From an uncultured Collinsella sp. (GTDB taxonomy: Bacteria > Actinomycetota > Coriobacteriia > Coriobacteriales > Coriobacteriaceae), in the NCBI GenBank assembly GCA_958421275.1, contig CATZLI010000007.1:1-64000 (forward strand): a stretch of 64,000 bases of DNA. The letters run 5' to 3'. The translations under genes were made by a program, and so were the position numbers. Each line of letters begins with the position of its first letter. The stretch's first letter is position 1. The notes below the pieces were generated by a model. That model did not search any database, was not told where the DNA came from, and saw nothing but the letters and a program-made list of their open reading frames with translations. Shown here one piece after another: positions 19,347 to 27,580 of this stretch.

Positions 19347-20150
19347 ATGGCCCAAGCTGCCAACCGTGCTTTTGCCGACGAACGCCGTACCGCCATTATG
19401 GAAATGCTCGAGCATAATGCCTCGGTGCAGGTAGCAGAAATCGCCCAGACCTTTGGCGTGTCCTCCGTCACCGCCCGCGCCGACCTGGACGCACTCGCCG
19501 AAGCAGGCAAGCTGCGCCGCACACATGGTGGTGCCGTATCGCTCCATAAACGCCTGACCGTCTCCACGCAGGATCGCCGCATCAATGTCAACGTCGCCGC
19601 CAAGCAGGCCATCGCGCAAAGCGCCATCGAGCTCGTCAATGACGGCGACACGCTACTCGTCGACTCGGGCACCACGGCGCTCGAGTTCGTCCGGCTCCTC
19701 GATCAGCGCAACGGCATCACCGTTATCACGGCCGACATTACCATCGCCGATTATATTGACGAGAGCATGCCCTCGGTCGATGTCGTCATGCTGGGCGGGG
19801 CACTGCGCAAAGGTCATCGCTATCTGTACGGCCCACTTACCATGCAGGCGCTCCAAATGGTCCACGCCGACCTTGCCGTCATATGCCCCGGCGCCTTTGT
19901 TCCCCGCTGCGGCTTTACGACCGACTTTCCCCAAATGGCCGAGACCAAAACGGCTATGATCGCCGCAGCCCATCAAAGCGTCGCCCTCATGGACGCCAGC
20001 AAGGTTAACGGACGCGGCATGTACCGCTTTGCCGAGCTGGCAGATGTCGACACCATCGTGATGGACCGTGACCCCGATCATGCCGTTGCCACCTCAATCG
20101 CCGAGACCGCCGACAACGCCCGCCCAAATCTCCTCATCGCCGGCGTTTAA
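19347..20150 (+). CDS. DeoR-family sugar-phosphate-sensing regulator
   Basis: This 267-residue protein has an N-terminal DeoR helix-turn-helix (VAEIAQTFGVSSVTARADLDALAEAGKLRRTHGG) and a C-terminal sugar-phosphate isomerase-like sensor domain (DSGTTALEF, then VVMLGGALRK). I prefer the ATG at 19347 (GGAG 6 nt before it); an ATG at 19290 would add 19 residues without a good ribosome site. It faces away from the aldolase gene across about 335 nt, which suggests it controls that gene in response to a phosphorylated sugar. A LacR-like paralog is at 43169-43933. Confidence 0.9.
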   Translation: MAQAANRAFADERRTAIMEMLEHNASVQVAEIAQTFGVSSVTARADLDALAEAGKLRRTHGGAVSLHKRLTVSTQDRRINVNVAAKQAIAQSAIELVNDGDTLLVDSGTTALEFVRLLDQRNGITVITADITIADYIDESMPSVDVVMLGGALRKGHRYLYGPLTMQALQMVHADLAVICPGAFVPRCGFTTDFPQMAETKTAMIAAAHQSVALMDASKVNGRGMYRFAELADVDTIVMDRDPDHAVATSIAETADNARPNLLIAGV

Positions 20151-20155
20151 ACAAA

Positions 20156-20192
20156 AACCACCACAAAGGTGCCTGTCCCCTTTGTGGTGGTT
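20156..20192 (+). terminator. Terminator-like hairpin between deoR and the flavodiiron gene
   Basis: A perfect 14-bp stem (20156-20169 with 20179-20192) with the loop TGCCTGTCC lies just after the DeoR stop. It can serve both convergent genes. There is no long T-tract. Confidence 0.75.
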
Positions 20193-20215
20193 GAGCGTCA
20201 AAAGTGAACGTGTCG

Positions 20216-21376
20216 TTACTTGGAAAGCTCGTCGGCGAGAACCTCAATCTGAGCGCGCGAGGCGTCGTTGAGCGAGCCCAGCACGGTCACCTTGTTCTGC
20301 GCCAGGGTGATGTCCTTCATACCCTCGAGTTCCTTAGTCATAACCTTGGCAGCAGCGGGCGCCCAGGAACCGGCCTCGACGAGCGCCACCGTACGATTCT
20401 GATAGGCGTGCTCGGCAAGTGTATGGATAAAGGTGCTCATGAACGGGAAGATCTCGCCCTGATAGGTGATGGAAGCGAGCACCAGACGGTCATAGCGGAA
20501 CGCATCCTCAACGGCCTCGGCCATATCATCCCGAGCCAGGTCAAAGACGGAAACCTTCTGGCCGCGGGCCTCGAGCGCAGAAGCGAGTTCCTCAACGGCA
20601 GCCTTCAGATGGCCATACACGCTCGCATAGGCAATCGTGATACCCTCGTCCTCGGGCCGATAGCTCGACCAGGTGTTGTAGGTGTCGAGGTAATAGCCCA
20701 GGTTCTCGCTAAGAACAGGACCGTGAAGCGGGCAAATAATCTGGATGTCCAGATTGGCGGCCTTCTTAAGCACGGCCTGCACAAACTTGCCGAACTTTCC
20801 CACGATGCCAAAGTAGTAACGGCGCGCTTCGCAAGCCCAGCCCTCGGGATCCTCGATGTCGTTGGCGCCAAACTTGCCAAAGCCGTCGGCGCTAAAGAGC
20901 ACCTTGTCGGTGGACTCGTAGGAGAAAAGCACCTCGGGCCAGTGCACGTTGGGGGCGCCGACAAACGTCAGGCTGTGACCGCCCAGATCGAGCACGTCGC
21001 CATCTTTGACGACCATCTTACGCTCGGGGAAGTCGGTGCCAAAGTAGTTGCCCATCATGCGGAATGCACCCATGCTTGCCACGATCTGCGCCTGGGGATA
21101 GCGCTCCATAAAGGCAGCGATGCCGGCGGAGTGATCGGGCTCCATGTGATGTACAACCAGGTAATCGGGCGTACGGCCATCGAGCGCGGCCTCGAGGTTG
21201 CCGAGCCACTCGTCGACAAAACCACCGTCGACCGAATCGGCGACAGCGATTTTATCGCCCAAGATAACGTAGCTGTTATATGCCATACCGTTCTCGGACA
21301 CGTCGTACTGGCCCTCGAACAGGTCGATGTCGTGGTCGTCGACGCCGATATAGCGGATATCCTTGGTGATCTCCAT
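20216..21376 (-). CDS. Flavodiiron protein (A-type flavoprotein, FprA/ROO-like)
   Basis: This 386-residue protein has a metallo-beta-lactamase-like diiron domain and a C-terminal flavodoxin domain. All diiron ligands are visible: HMEPDH near residues 78-83, the histidine in PNVHWPEV, the aspartate in SADGFG, and the histidine in CPLHGPVL. The flavodoxin fold begins around ITIAYASVYGHLK (near residue 247). Flavodiiron proteins reduce oxygen to water or NO to N2O and protect anaerobes. There is no rubredoxin or flavin-reductase extension, so an external electron donor is needed. The start is ATG 21376, with GGAGG 9 nt upstream. The flavodoxin at 49973 is a possible partner, though distant. Confidence 0.93.
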   Translation of the reverse strand: MEITKDIRYIGVDDHDIDLFEGQYDVSENGMAYNSYVILGDKIAVADSVDGGFVDEWLGNLEAALDGRTPDYLVVHHMEPDHSAGIAAFMERYPQAQIVASMGAFRMMGNYFGTDFPERKMVVKDGDVLDLGGHSLTFVGAPNVHWPEVLFSYESTDKVLFSADGFGKFGANDIEDPEGWACEARRYYFGIVGKFGKFVQAVLKKAANLDIQIICPLHGPVLSENLGYYLDTYNTWSSYRPEDEGITIAYASVYGHLKAAVEELASALEARGQKVSVFDLARDDMAEAVEDAFRYDRLVLASITYQGEIFPFMSTFIHTLAEHAYQNRTVALVEAGSWAPAAAKVMTKELEGMKDITLAQNKVTVLGSLNDASRAQIEVLADELSK

Positions 21377-21505
21377 CAGGCAAAGCCTCCTAGATAGACA
21401 AAAGAACCCGTCTATCATAACACTCGCCTTCATAGCCACGGCTATCTGTCAGCATCCTTACCGATTGTTATTGAGGCAGAATATACCGCTGTTGACCTGC
21501 AAAAA

Positions 21506-22537
21506 CTATGCGCGCGGTATCGCCGTGCTATGTCGAATAATGAGCTGGCCGGGAATACGAATGGCAACGGTTTTGCCCGCCGTACCCGCCTCGGGAACCG
21601 CATGCTCGAATACCTCGCGTCCGCGCTGATGCAGATCGAATCGCACGGTCGTGAGCTCGTTGTGTGCCACAAAATCATCGAGCGAATCGTCGACGCCGAC
21701 CACGCTTACGTCCTCGGGCACGCGCAAGCCGCTATCGCGCAGCGCTGCAATGGCGCCATTTGCCATCTGGTCGTTTGCCGCGTAAATCGCCGTCATGGTG
21801 CGATCGTGCTCGGCCAGGTACCTGCCGGCCTCGTAACCACTGTTAGCAGACCAGTCACCCTCGAGCGGCTCTACCGGCTCGATGTGTTTACGCTCGAGAG
21901 CATCTTGCCAACCGGCGCGACGAAATTGCTCGTCGACCGAGAACGACGGGCCGCCGATAAAGCGAATCTGCTCGTGTCCCAGCTCAAACAGATGATCCAT
22001 GAGCAGCAGCGAGCAACCGTAATGATCGGAGTCGACTGTGGTCACCCGCGGGTGCGCATACATGGTGACGATAACCGTGCCGATACCCGGCAACGGATCA
22101 AACGTCTCAAAATCGGGGGCCATACGGCTCATGCCGATAATGATGCCGTCCACGGGCAGCGCGGCCATACGACGCGTTGCCTCGGCAAGCGAAAACTCCT
22201 CGGTCTTGGACATCTCGACCAGCGTGATGGCGCAATTATGCTCGCGAGCAGCGCTGGCGATGCCATCGATCATTGAGAGGTTGCCAAACTTAGTGACATC
22301 GTTGACGCACAGGCCGACCGAATGGTAACGGCCGTCGCGCAGCGAGCGACCGGCATAACTCGGACGAAAGCCGAGCTCTTGCATAGCGGCTTGCACGCGC
22401 TGGCGCGTCTGCTCGTTGACGTTAGGCAAGCCGTTGGCGACGCGAGAAACCGTCTGCTGCGAAACGCCAGCAGCGCGGGCAACGTCGGCCATGGAAACCG
22501 GACGCGTACCTGTATCGTTGGACGGGCGCCTTGCCAC
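21506..22537 (-). CDS. LacI/GalR-family regulator of galKT
   Basis: This 343-residue protein has an N-terminal LacI helix-turn-helix (VSMADVARAAGVSQQTVSRVANG, about residues 14-36) and a periplasmic-binding-protein-like effector domain ending with VSVVGVDDS and a C-terminal subdomain. The start is GTG (AAGGTGAT before it). It lies divergent from galK, and three copies of one 18-bp operator lie between the two genes, so it most likely represses galKT and itself with galactose or a derivative as inducer. It is one of three LacI regulators here, which share the ANDQMANGAI/ASNDAMAYG-like effector segment. Confidence 0.92.
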   Translation of the reverse strand: MARRPSNDTGTRPVSMADVARAAGVSQQTVSRVANGLPNVNEQTRQRVQAAMQELGFRPSYAGRSLRDGRYHSVGLCVNDVTKFGNLSMIDGIASAAREHNCAITLVEMSKTEEFSLAEATRRMAALPVDGIIIGMSRMAPDFETFDPLPGIGTVIVTMYAHPRVTTVDSDHYGCSLLLMDHLFELGHEQIRFIGGPSFSVDEQFRRAGWQDALERKHIEPVEPLEGDWSANSGYEAGRYLAEHDRTMTAIYAANDQMANGAIAALRDSGLRVPEDVSVVGVDDSLDDFVAHNELTTVRFDLHQRGREVFEHAVPEAGTAGKTVAIRIPGQLIIRHSTAIPRA

Positions 22538-22630
22538 AGGATCACCTTCACCCTTGCGAGATCTGAATAGCGTGAATGCCGGCCCGGGCAGAAATACATC
22601 CCGCGCCGAGGCCCGCTATCGTCGGACGCA

Positions 22631-22835
22631 TGTTAACGTACTCTACTTTTTCTATCTGCACCTCTTCTGCTTTATAAGTCCATACGGCAGCACCGTTCAC
22701 GGCTGTATTTCTACCGATTACCAGATTCTCAAAAAGTGACAAGCGTTGTGTTATGAGTACGTTAACATAGCCCGTAACGTGCGGTATCGTGGACACTTGG
22801 TTCATGCCGCTTCAAGTTGTTAACGTACTCATAAC
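22631..22835. promoter_or_regulatory. Three operators between lacI and galK
   Basis: The motif ATGTTAACGTACTCATAA occurs three times: 22630-22643 (minor mismatches), 22751-22768 (reverse orientation) and 22818-22834. The last lies about 40 nt before the galK start, and the first sits in the lacI leader. The pattern fits a GalR-type repressor with looping between distant sites. Confidence 0.75.
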
Positions 22836-22875
22836 GACGCAAAACTCACCCGTGCGCGCCAAGGAAAGGACTCCC

Positions 22876-24081
22876 ATGACCACCCCCGACGATAAGACAT
22901 TTGCCACGCTCACCAAGCTGTTTGAGGAGGAGTTTGGCCCCATCGGCGACCGCCAGGTGCTCTACGTGCACGCGCCCGGCCGTTCCGAGATCAGCGGCAA
23001 TCACACCGATCACGAAGGCGGCCACGTTATCGCCGGCTCGCTCGATGTCGCCGTTGACGGTATCGCCGTGGCAACCGATTCCAACAAGGTCCGCGTCGCC
23101 GACGAGGGCTACCCCACGTTTGAGATTACCCTCGACACGCTGAATGTTCAGGAGTCCGAGAAGGGCACGTCCGCAAGCCTCGTGCGCGGTATGGCCTACG
23201 AGGTCGCAGCGCTTGGTGTTGAGCCCAAGGGTTTCGACTTCGCCTTTACCTGCTCCGTCCCCTCGGGCGGCGGTCTTTCGAGCTCCGCTGCTGTCGAGGC
23301 GGCATACGGCCGCGCTATGGAGACGCTTTGGGGCGCGCCCGCGATTGAGCCCGTCGCACTCGCCCAGATGAGCCAGCGCACCGAGAACAACTACTATGGC
23401 AAGCCTTGCGGTCTTATGGACCAGGCCGCTGTGTGCCTGGGCGGCCTTGCCTACATGGACTTTGAGGATCAAGCCCAGCCTAAGACCCAGAAGCTCGAGC
23501 TCAACTTTGAGGATCACGGCTACGCGCTCGTGCTCGTTAAGGTCGGTGCCGACCACGTGGCCGCCACCGACGACTACGCCGCCGTTCCGCGCGAGATGCA
23601 AGACATCGCCGCCGAGTTTGGCAAGACACGCCTGTGCGAGGTCGACGTTGCCGACTTTGACGCCAAGCTCCCCGAACTGCGCGCCAAGCTGGGCGACCGC
23701 GCCTGCCTGCGCGCCGTTCACTACTGGTATGAAAACGGCCTGGTCGATAAGCGCTGGGCAGCCCTTAACGCCGGCGATATCGATCAGTTCCTGGTCCTGA
23801 CGCGCGAGTCGGGCGCCAGCTCTGCCATGTACCTGCAAAACGTCGTTGCCAAGCTGGGCTCCGAACAGCCCTCGATGTATGCCCTGGCACTGGCCGAGCA
23901 TGTACTCGACGGCCGCGGCGCCGTCCGCATCCACGGCGGCGGCTTTGGCGGCACCATCCAGGCCTTTGTGCCGCTCGATCTGGTCGACACCTTTATTACC
24001 AAGATGAACAGCTGGCTGGGCGAGGGTTCTGCCCGCCACTACGCAATTTCTGACAAGGGGGCTTATGCGGCATGGCTGTAA
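22876..24081 (+). CDS. galK: Galactokinase
   Basis: This 401-residue GHMP kinase has the galactokinase signature as GRSEISGNHTDHEGG near residues 36-50, the phosphate loop VPSGGGLSSSAA near residue 131, and the C-terminal GHMP motif HGGGFGGTIQAF. It phosphorylates galactose at C1 in the Leloir pathway. The start at 22876 is fixed by AAGGAAAGGACTCCC; the frame is open further upstream but crosses an operator. Its end overlaps galT by 10 nt. Control by the divergent LacI regulator is expected from the operator at 22818. Confidence 0.95.
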   Translation: MTTPDDKTFATLTKLFEEEFGPIGDRQVLYVHAPGRSEISGNHTDHEGGHVIAGSLDVAVDGIAVATDSNKVRVADEGYPTFEITLDTLNVQESEKGTSASLVRGMAYEVAALGVEPKGFDFAFTCSVPSGGGLSSSAAVEAAYGRAMETLWGAPAIEPVALAQMSQRTENNYYGKPCGLMDQAAVCLGGLAYMDFEDQAQPKTQKLELNFEDHGYALVLVKVGADHVAATDDYAAVPREMQDIAAEFGKTRLCEVDVADFDAKLPELRAKLGDRACLRAVHYWYENGLVDKRWAALNAGDIDQFLVLTRESGASSAMYLQNVVAKLGSEQPSMYALALAEHVLDGRGAVRIHGGGFGGTIQAFVPLDLVDTFITKMNSWLGEGSARHYAISDKGAYAAWL

Positions 24082-25700
24082 TGACCGACGTGCGCGAGGC
24101 TGCGCAGGGCCTCATCGAATATGCCATCCACCGATCGATGATCGGACAGGATGACCGCATCTGGGCCTACAACACCATTCTCGAGTGCATCGGTGCTACG
24201 GGCCCGGCGCTTGACATGGCCTGGGCGCTCCAGGTTGAGAAACTCTCACTTTTGCACCCCGATACCCTGCCCGACTTTGACCTTGAAGGCACGCTTGCCG
24301 TGCTTTCCGAGGCCGCCGTTGCCAACGGTGCTGCCGAGGACACGGCGTCGGGCCGCGACCGCATCGCCATGCGCATCATGGGCGCGCTCATGCCGAGGCC
24401 TTCGGTTGTAAACGAGGAGTTCAACGGACGTATGGGCGTCAATGAGCCCCGCGCCGCGACCGACTGGTTCTACGGCCTGTGCTGCGACGCCGGCTACGTG
24501 CGCCGTGCCGCCATCGCGCGCAACATCAAATGGAGCACCCCTACCAACTGGGGCGATCTTGAGATCACCATCAACCTGTCCAAGCCCGAAAAGGACCCGC
24601 GCGATATCGCCGCGGCCGGTGCGGCCAAGAACACGGGCGAGAAGTATCCCGCCTGCCAGCTCTGTATCGAAAACGAGGGCTATCCAGGACGTTCCGCAAC
24701 AGCCGACGGCGGCGCCCACCCCGCCCGTCAGAACCTGCGCGTTATCCCCATCCAGCTCGACGGCGAGCGCTGGGGCTTCCAGTACAGCCCGTACGCGTAC
24801 TTTAACGAGCATTGCATTGCCATGAGCTCCGAGCATCGTCCGATGCACGTGGATCGCAAGAGCCTCTCCTGTTTGCTCGACTTTGTGGACCTGTTCCCGC
24901 ACTACTTTATCGGCTCTAATGCCGACCTGCCCATCGTGGGCGGCTCGATTCTGTCGCACGACCACTTCCAAGGCGGCGCGCACGAGTTCCCCATGATGCA
25001 TGCCACCGAAGTCTCGCAGTTTAGCGTGCCCGGCTTTGACCAGGTCAGCGGTACCGCGCTGCAGTGGCCGCTTTCGGTGCTGCGCCTGCGCTCGCACGAC
25101 CGCGCTCAGCTGCTCGATGCCGCCGAGAAGATTATTCTCGCCTGGCGCGAGTGGACCGATGAGTCGGTTGGCGTCATCGCGCACACAGTCGACGGCACGG
25201 CGCATAACACCGTGACGCCCGTCATCCGCCGCGTCGACTCCCGCGGCAATGCCGGCGGCGAGATCTACGAGGCTTACCTGGCGCTTCGCTGCAATATCAC
25301 GACCGACGAGCATCCGCTGGGCGTATTCCACCCGCATGCCGAGTATCACCATATTAAAAAGGAGAACATCGGCCTGATCGAGGTTATGGGTCTGGCCATT
25401 TTGCCGCCGCGCCTGGTTCCCGAGCTCGGCGCTGTCCGTGAGCACCTGTTGGCGGCCAAGACCGATGCCAGCTACGACCTTGCTAGCGCGCTCGAGGGCG
25501 ATGATCTATGCCGCAGCCACGCCGCATGGGCCGAAGACGTTTTTGCCCGCCGCGCCGACGAGCTTACGGCAGACAACGCCATCGATATCCTGCACGAGGA
25601 GGTCGGCGTGGTGTTTGGCCACGTGCTCGACAACGCCGGCGTCTTTAAGTGGGACGAAGCCGGCCGCGCCGCCCAGCAGCGCTTTATCGACTCGCTGTAG
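24072..25700 (+). CDS. galT: UDP-glucose--hexose-1-phosphate uridylyltransferase, GalT class II
   Basis: This 542-residue protein belongs to the longer Gram-positive GalT family (class II). It is recognised from GRMGVNEPRAATDWFYGLCCDAGYVRR, the SILSHDHFQGG active-site segment with its histidines, and HPHAEYHHIKKENIGLIEVMG. It exchanges UMP between UDP-glucose and galactose-1-phosphate. The start overlaps the galK end; either ATG 24072 or ATG 24081 (in TAATG) is possible. No galE or galU follows, so the epimerase must be elsewhere. Confidence 0.94.
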   Translation: MAVMTDVREAAQGLIEYAIHRSMIGQDDRIWAYNTILECIGATGPALDMAWALQVEKLSLLHPDTLPDFDLEGTLAVLSEAAVANGAAEDTASGRDRIAMRIMGALMPRPSVVNEEFNGRMGVNEPRAATDWFYGLCCDAGYVRRAAIARNIKWSTPTNWGDLEITINLSKPEKDPRDIAAAGAAKNTGEKYPACQLCIENEGYPGRSATADGGAHPARQNLRVIPIQLDGERWGFQYSPYAYFNEHCIAMSSEHRPMHVDRKSLSCLLDFVDLFPHYFIGSNADLPIVGGSILSHDHFQGGAHEFPMMHATEVSQFSVPGFDQVSGTALQWPLSVLRLRSHDRAQLLDAAEKIILAWREWTDESVGVIAHTVDGTAHNTVTPVIRRVDSRGNAGGEIYEAYLALRCNITTDEHPLGVFHPHAEYHHIKKENIGLIEVMGLAILPPRLVPELGAVREHLLAAKTDASYDLASALEGDDLCRSHAAWAEDVFARRADELTADNAIDILHEEVGVVFGHVLDNAGVFKWDEAGRAAQQRFIDSL

Positions 25701-25754
25701 AGCACAGACCCGGACGCTCAACGGCAGCCCCCACGACATAGCCACCTACACGAC

Positions 25755-25794
25755 AACGGCGCCCGCCGGCAACATCGCCGGCGGGCGCCGTTTT
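25755..25794 (+). terminator. Intrinsic terminator of galKT
   Basis: A perfect 16-bp stem (25755-25770 with 25777-25792) with a 6-nt loop and a T-run, about 55 nt after galT. Confidence 0.93.
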
Positions 25795-25825
25795 CTGATG
25801 CAAGGGTAGCTAATTTGCACCAAAC

Positions 25826-25865
25826 AAGGAGTGTCCCAAACTGCCGGCAGAAAAAGAACGTCCCC
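25826..25865 (+). repeat. Left direct repeat flanking the AAA ATPase gene
   Basis: This ~39-bp sequence beginning AAGGAGTGTCCCAAACTGCC recurs at 27337-27375 with about three mismatches. The two copies bracket the ATPase gene and its upstream tandem repeat, in the same orientation. Confidence 0.75.
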
Positions 25866-25882
25866 AGGTGCCGACCTAAACC

Positions 25883-25970
25883 CCCACATTATTCGATGGA
25901 AAAACGTGGTTGCCTCCCACATTATTCGATGGAAAAACGTGGTTCATTCCCACATTTTTCGATGGAAAGA
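25883..25970 (+). repeat. 33-bp tandem palindromic repeat upstream of the AAA ATPase gene
   Basis: Two identical 29-bp units (25883-25911 and 25916-25944) and a shortened third (25949-25970) have a strict 33-bp period. Each is an imperfect palindrome built as CCCACATT...TTCGATGGAA...AACGTGG. The third ends 42 nt before the ATPase ATG. The array could be a multi-site operator or an RNA structure. The 4-nt spacers rule out CRISPR. Confidence 0.8.
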
Positions 25971-26011
25971 CCAACACGGTCTTATACTAACCATGATCGT
26001 TAGGAGGCAGT

Positions 26012-27313
26012 ATGCAGCGACAGCTAATGGACGAACTCATCGCTTGGAAATCTAGGGCAAACCGCAAGCCCCTCCTGCTTAAGGGGGCCCGCCAGACAGG
26101 AAAAACCTGGCTTCTCAACGAATTCGCAGGCCAGCAGTATCAAAACGTCATCCGTTTTGACTTTATGCTCGAACCGGGCGCACGCTCGCTGTTCGACGGA
26201 AGCCTTGACCCCAAACGCATCATCTCCCAGATAGAGCTCCTGCGCGGCCAGACCATAACGCCGACAGACACACTCATCATCTTCGACGAAATCCAAGAGG
26301 CACCGCGTGGCATCACCTCGCTCAAATACTTCAACGAGCTGGCGCCGGAATACCATATCGTGGCAGCCGGCTCCTATATGGGGCTCGCGCTCCGACGCGA
26401 AAACGAGTCGTTCCCCGTCGGCAAGATTGACCAGCTTACCATGCGCCCCATGGGGTTTGTCGAGTTCGTTCGCGCCGTCGATGGCGATCCGCTCGCAGAT
26501 GCCATCCTTGCCGCAGACATGGACCTGCTGGCAAACGTTTCCGAAAAGCTCGAGCGCCTGCTCAAGGAATACCTCGTTGTCGGTGGCATGCCAGAAGTTG
26601 TCTCCGCTTTCGCCGCCTCCCACGATTTCATCGAGGCCCGCAGGCTTCAGCAGCAAATCATCGAAGCCTACGAATCCGATTTTGGCAAGCATGCGCCAGC
26701 CCGCATCGTCGAGCGCATGAGGCTGGTTTGGAAATCCCTTCCCGGCCAGCTCGCAAAGGAAAACAAGAAGTTCGTCTACGGTGCGCTCCGTCCCGGGGCG
26801 CGCGCACGCGATTTTGAGGAAAGCCTCCAGTGGCTCATGGACTATGGAATCGTTCATAAGGTACCACGTGTTTCCGCCCTAAGAGCACCGCTCACAAGCT
26901 ACGAGGATCTCTCGGGCTTCAAGCTGTTCTGCATCGACACCGGCATCCTCGGAGCACTCTCCGGCCTCTCGCCAGCCATTGTTCTGAACGGGCCCGCTGT
27001 TTTTACGGAGTTCAAAGGCTCGCTGACCGAGCAATACGTCGCACAGGAGCTTTTGCTCCAAGGCAAAACTCCCGCGTATTGGTCATCCTCCTCCGGCAAT
27101 GCAGAGACTGACTTTGCCATCGACCATGCGGGGACCGTGCTTCCGCTCGAGGTCAAGGCGGCAGAGAACCTCAAAGCAAAGAGCCTGAGGATTGCCTGCG
27201 AGAAGTTCAAGCTCGAGCGCTGCGTGAGAACATCGTTAGCGGCATATAGAGACGAGGGCACGCTCGTCAACATTCCGCTCTGGGAGATTGGGCAAATCGA
27301 CAAGCTGGCATAG
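26012..27313 (+). CDS. AAA-family ATPase with C-terminal DUF4143 domain
   Basis: This 433-residue protein has Walker A GARQTGKT near residue 25 and Walker B LIIFDEIQE near residue 91, followed by an AAA_14-type core and a C-terminal DUF4143 region. The last ~80 residues contain the nuclease-like pattern ETDFAID...LPLEVKA, reminiscent of a PD-(D/E)XK fold. The function of this widespread prokaryotic family is not settled; it often appears as scattered single-gene cassettes. The start follows TAGGAGG. It is flanked by direct repeats and preceded by a tandem palindromic array, consistent with a mobile or horizontally acquired unit. Confidence 0.9.
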   Translation: MQRQLMDELIAWKSRANRKPLLLKGARQTGKTWLLNEFAGQQYQNVIRFDFMLEPGARSLFDGSLDPKRIISQIELLRGQTITPTDTLIIFDEIQEAPRGITSLKYFNELAPEYHIVAAGSYMGLALRRENESFPVGKIDQLTMRPMGFVEFVRAVDGDPLADAILAADMDLLANVSEKLERLLKEYLVVGGMPEVVSAFAASHDFIEARRLQQQIIEAYESDFGKHAPARIVERMRLVWKSLPGQLAKENKKFVYGALRPGARARDFEESLQWLMDYGIVHKVPRVSALRAPLTSYEDLSGFKLFCIDTGILGALSGLSPAIVLNGPAVFTEFKGSLTEQYVAQELLLQGKTPAYWSSSSGNAETDFAIDHAGTVLPLEVKAAENLKAKSLRIACEKFKLERCVRTSLAAYRDEGTLVNIPLWEIGQIDKLA

Positions 27314-27336
27314 GCGCTGTGGAGGGGGTGTCCCGT

Positions 27337-27412
27337 AAGGAGTGTCCCAAACTGCCAGCAGAAAAGGAACGTCCCTATCTGCCGCAGTCATTTAAGAACG
27401 TCCCCAATGACC
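27337..27412 (+). repeat. Right direct repeat of the ATPase cassette plus a second dispersed repeat
   Basis: Positions 27337-27375 repeat 25826-25865. Right after it, 27386-27412 (AGTCATTTAAGAACGTCC...) recurs at 32291-32317 with three mismatches in 27. The repeat families share AAGAACGTCC and AGGAACGTCC cores, so they are probably relatives. Confidence 0.7.
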
Positions 27413-27435
27413 ACGCCGATGTTTTGGCAACGACA

Positions 27436-27579
27436 GCGAAAACCCGCCAGAGCGAGCAAGGTGCCTTGAAACAAGGCGGCATTGACCTTCTGGTCATGCC
27501 GCCGCAGTTGAAAGGCAGATTGCCGCTCTGGCGGGTTTGCAGCGTCGGCCGGTTACGCGGTTTGGTAAAACCGCGTAAC
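27436..27579 (-). other. Structured 3' element, copy 2 (3' of lacC)
   Basis: On the minus strand this begins one base after the lacC stop codon. It has hairpin A (27568-27579 with 27552-27563), the CGACGCTGC block, P1 (27524-27535 with 27443-27454), P2 (27512-27517 with 27462-27467) and an enlarged P3 (about 12 bp). GTTTTC follows P1. P1 and P2 differ in sequence from copy 1 on both strands while pairing is kept. Hairpin A is nearly identical to copy 1. Confidence 0.75.
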
Positions 27580-27580
27580 T

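Noticed and set aside
21506..25700. A galE gene within the gal locus
   Set aside because: No NAD-binding epimerase frame is present between lacI and the galKT terminator.
25883..25970. CRISPR array
   Set aside because: The spacers are only 4 nt and there are fewer than three units, so it is a tandem repeat. No cas genes are nearby.
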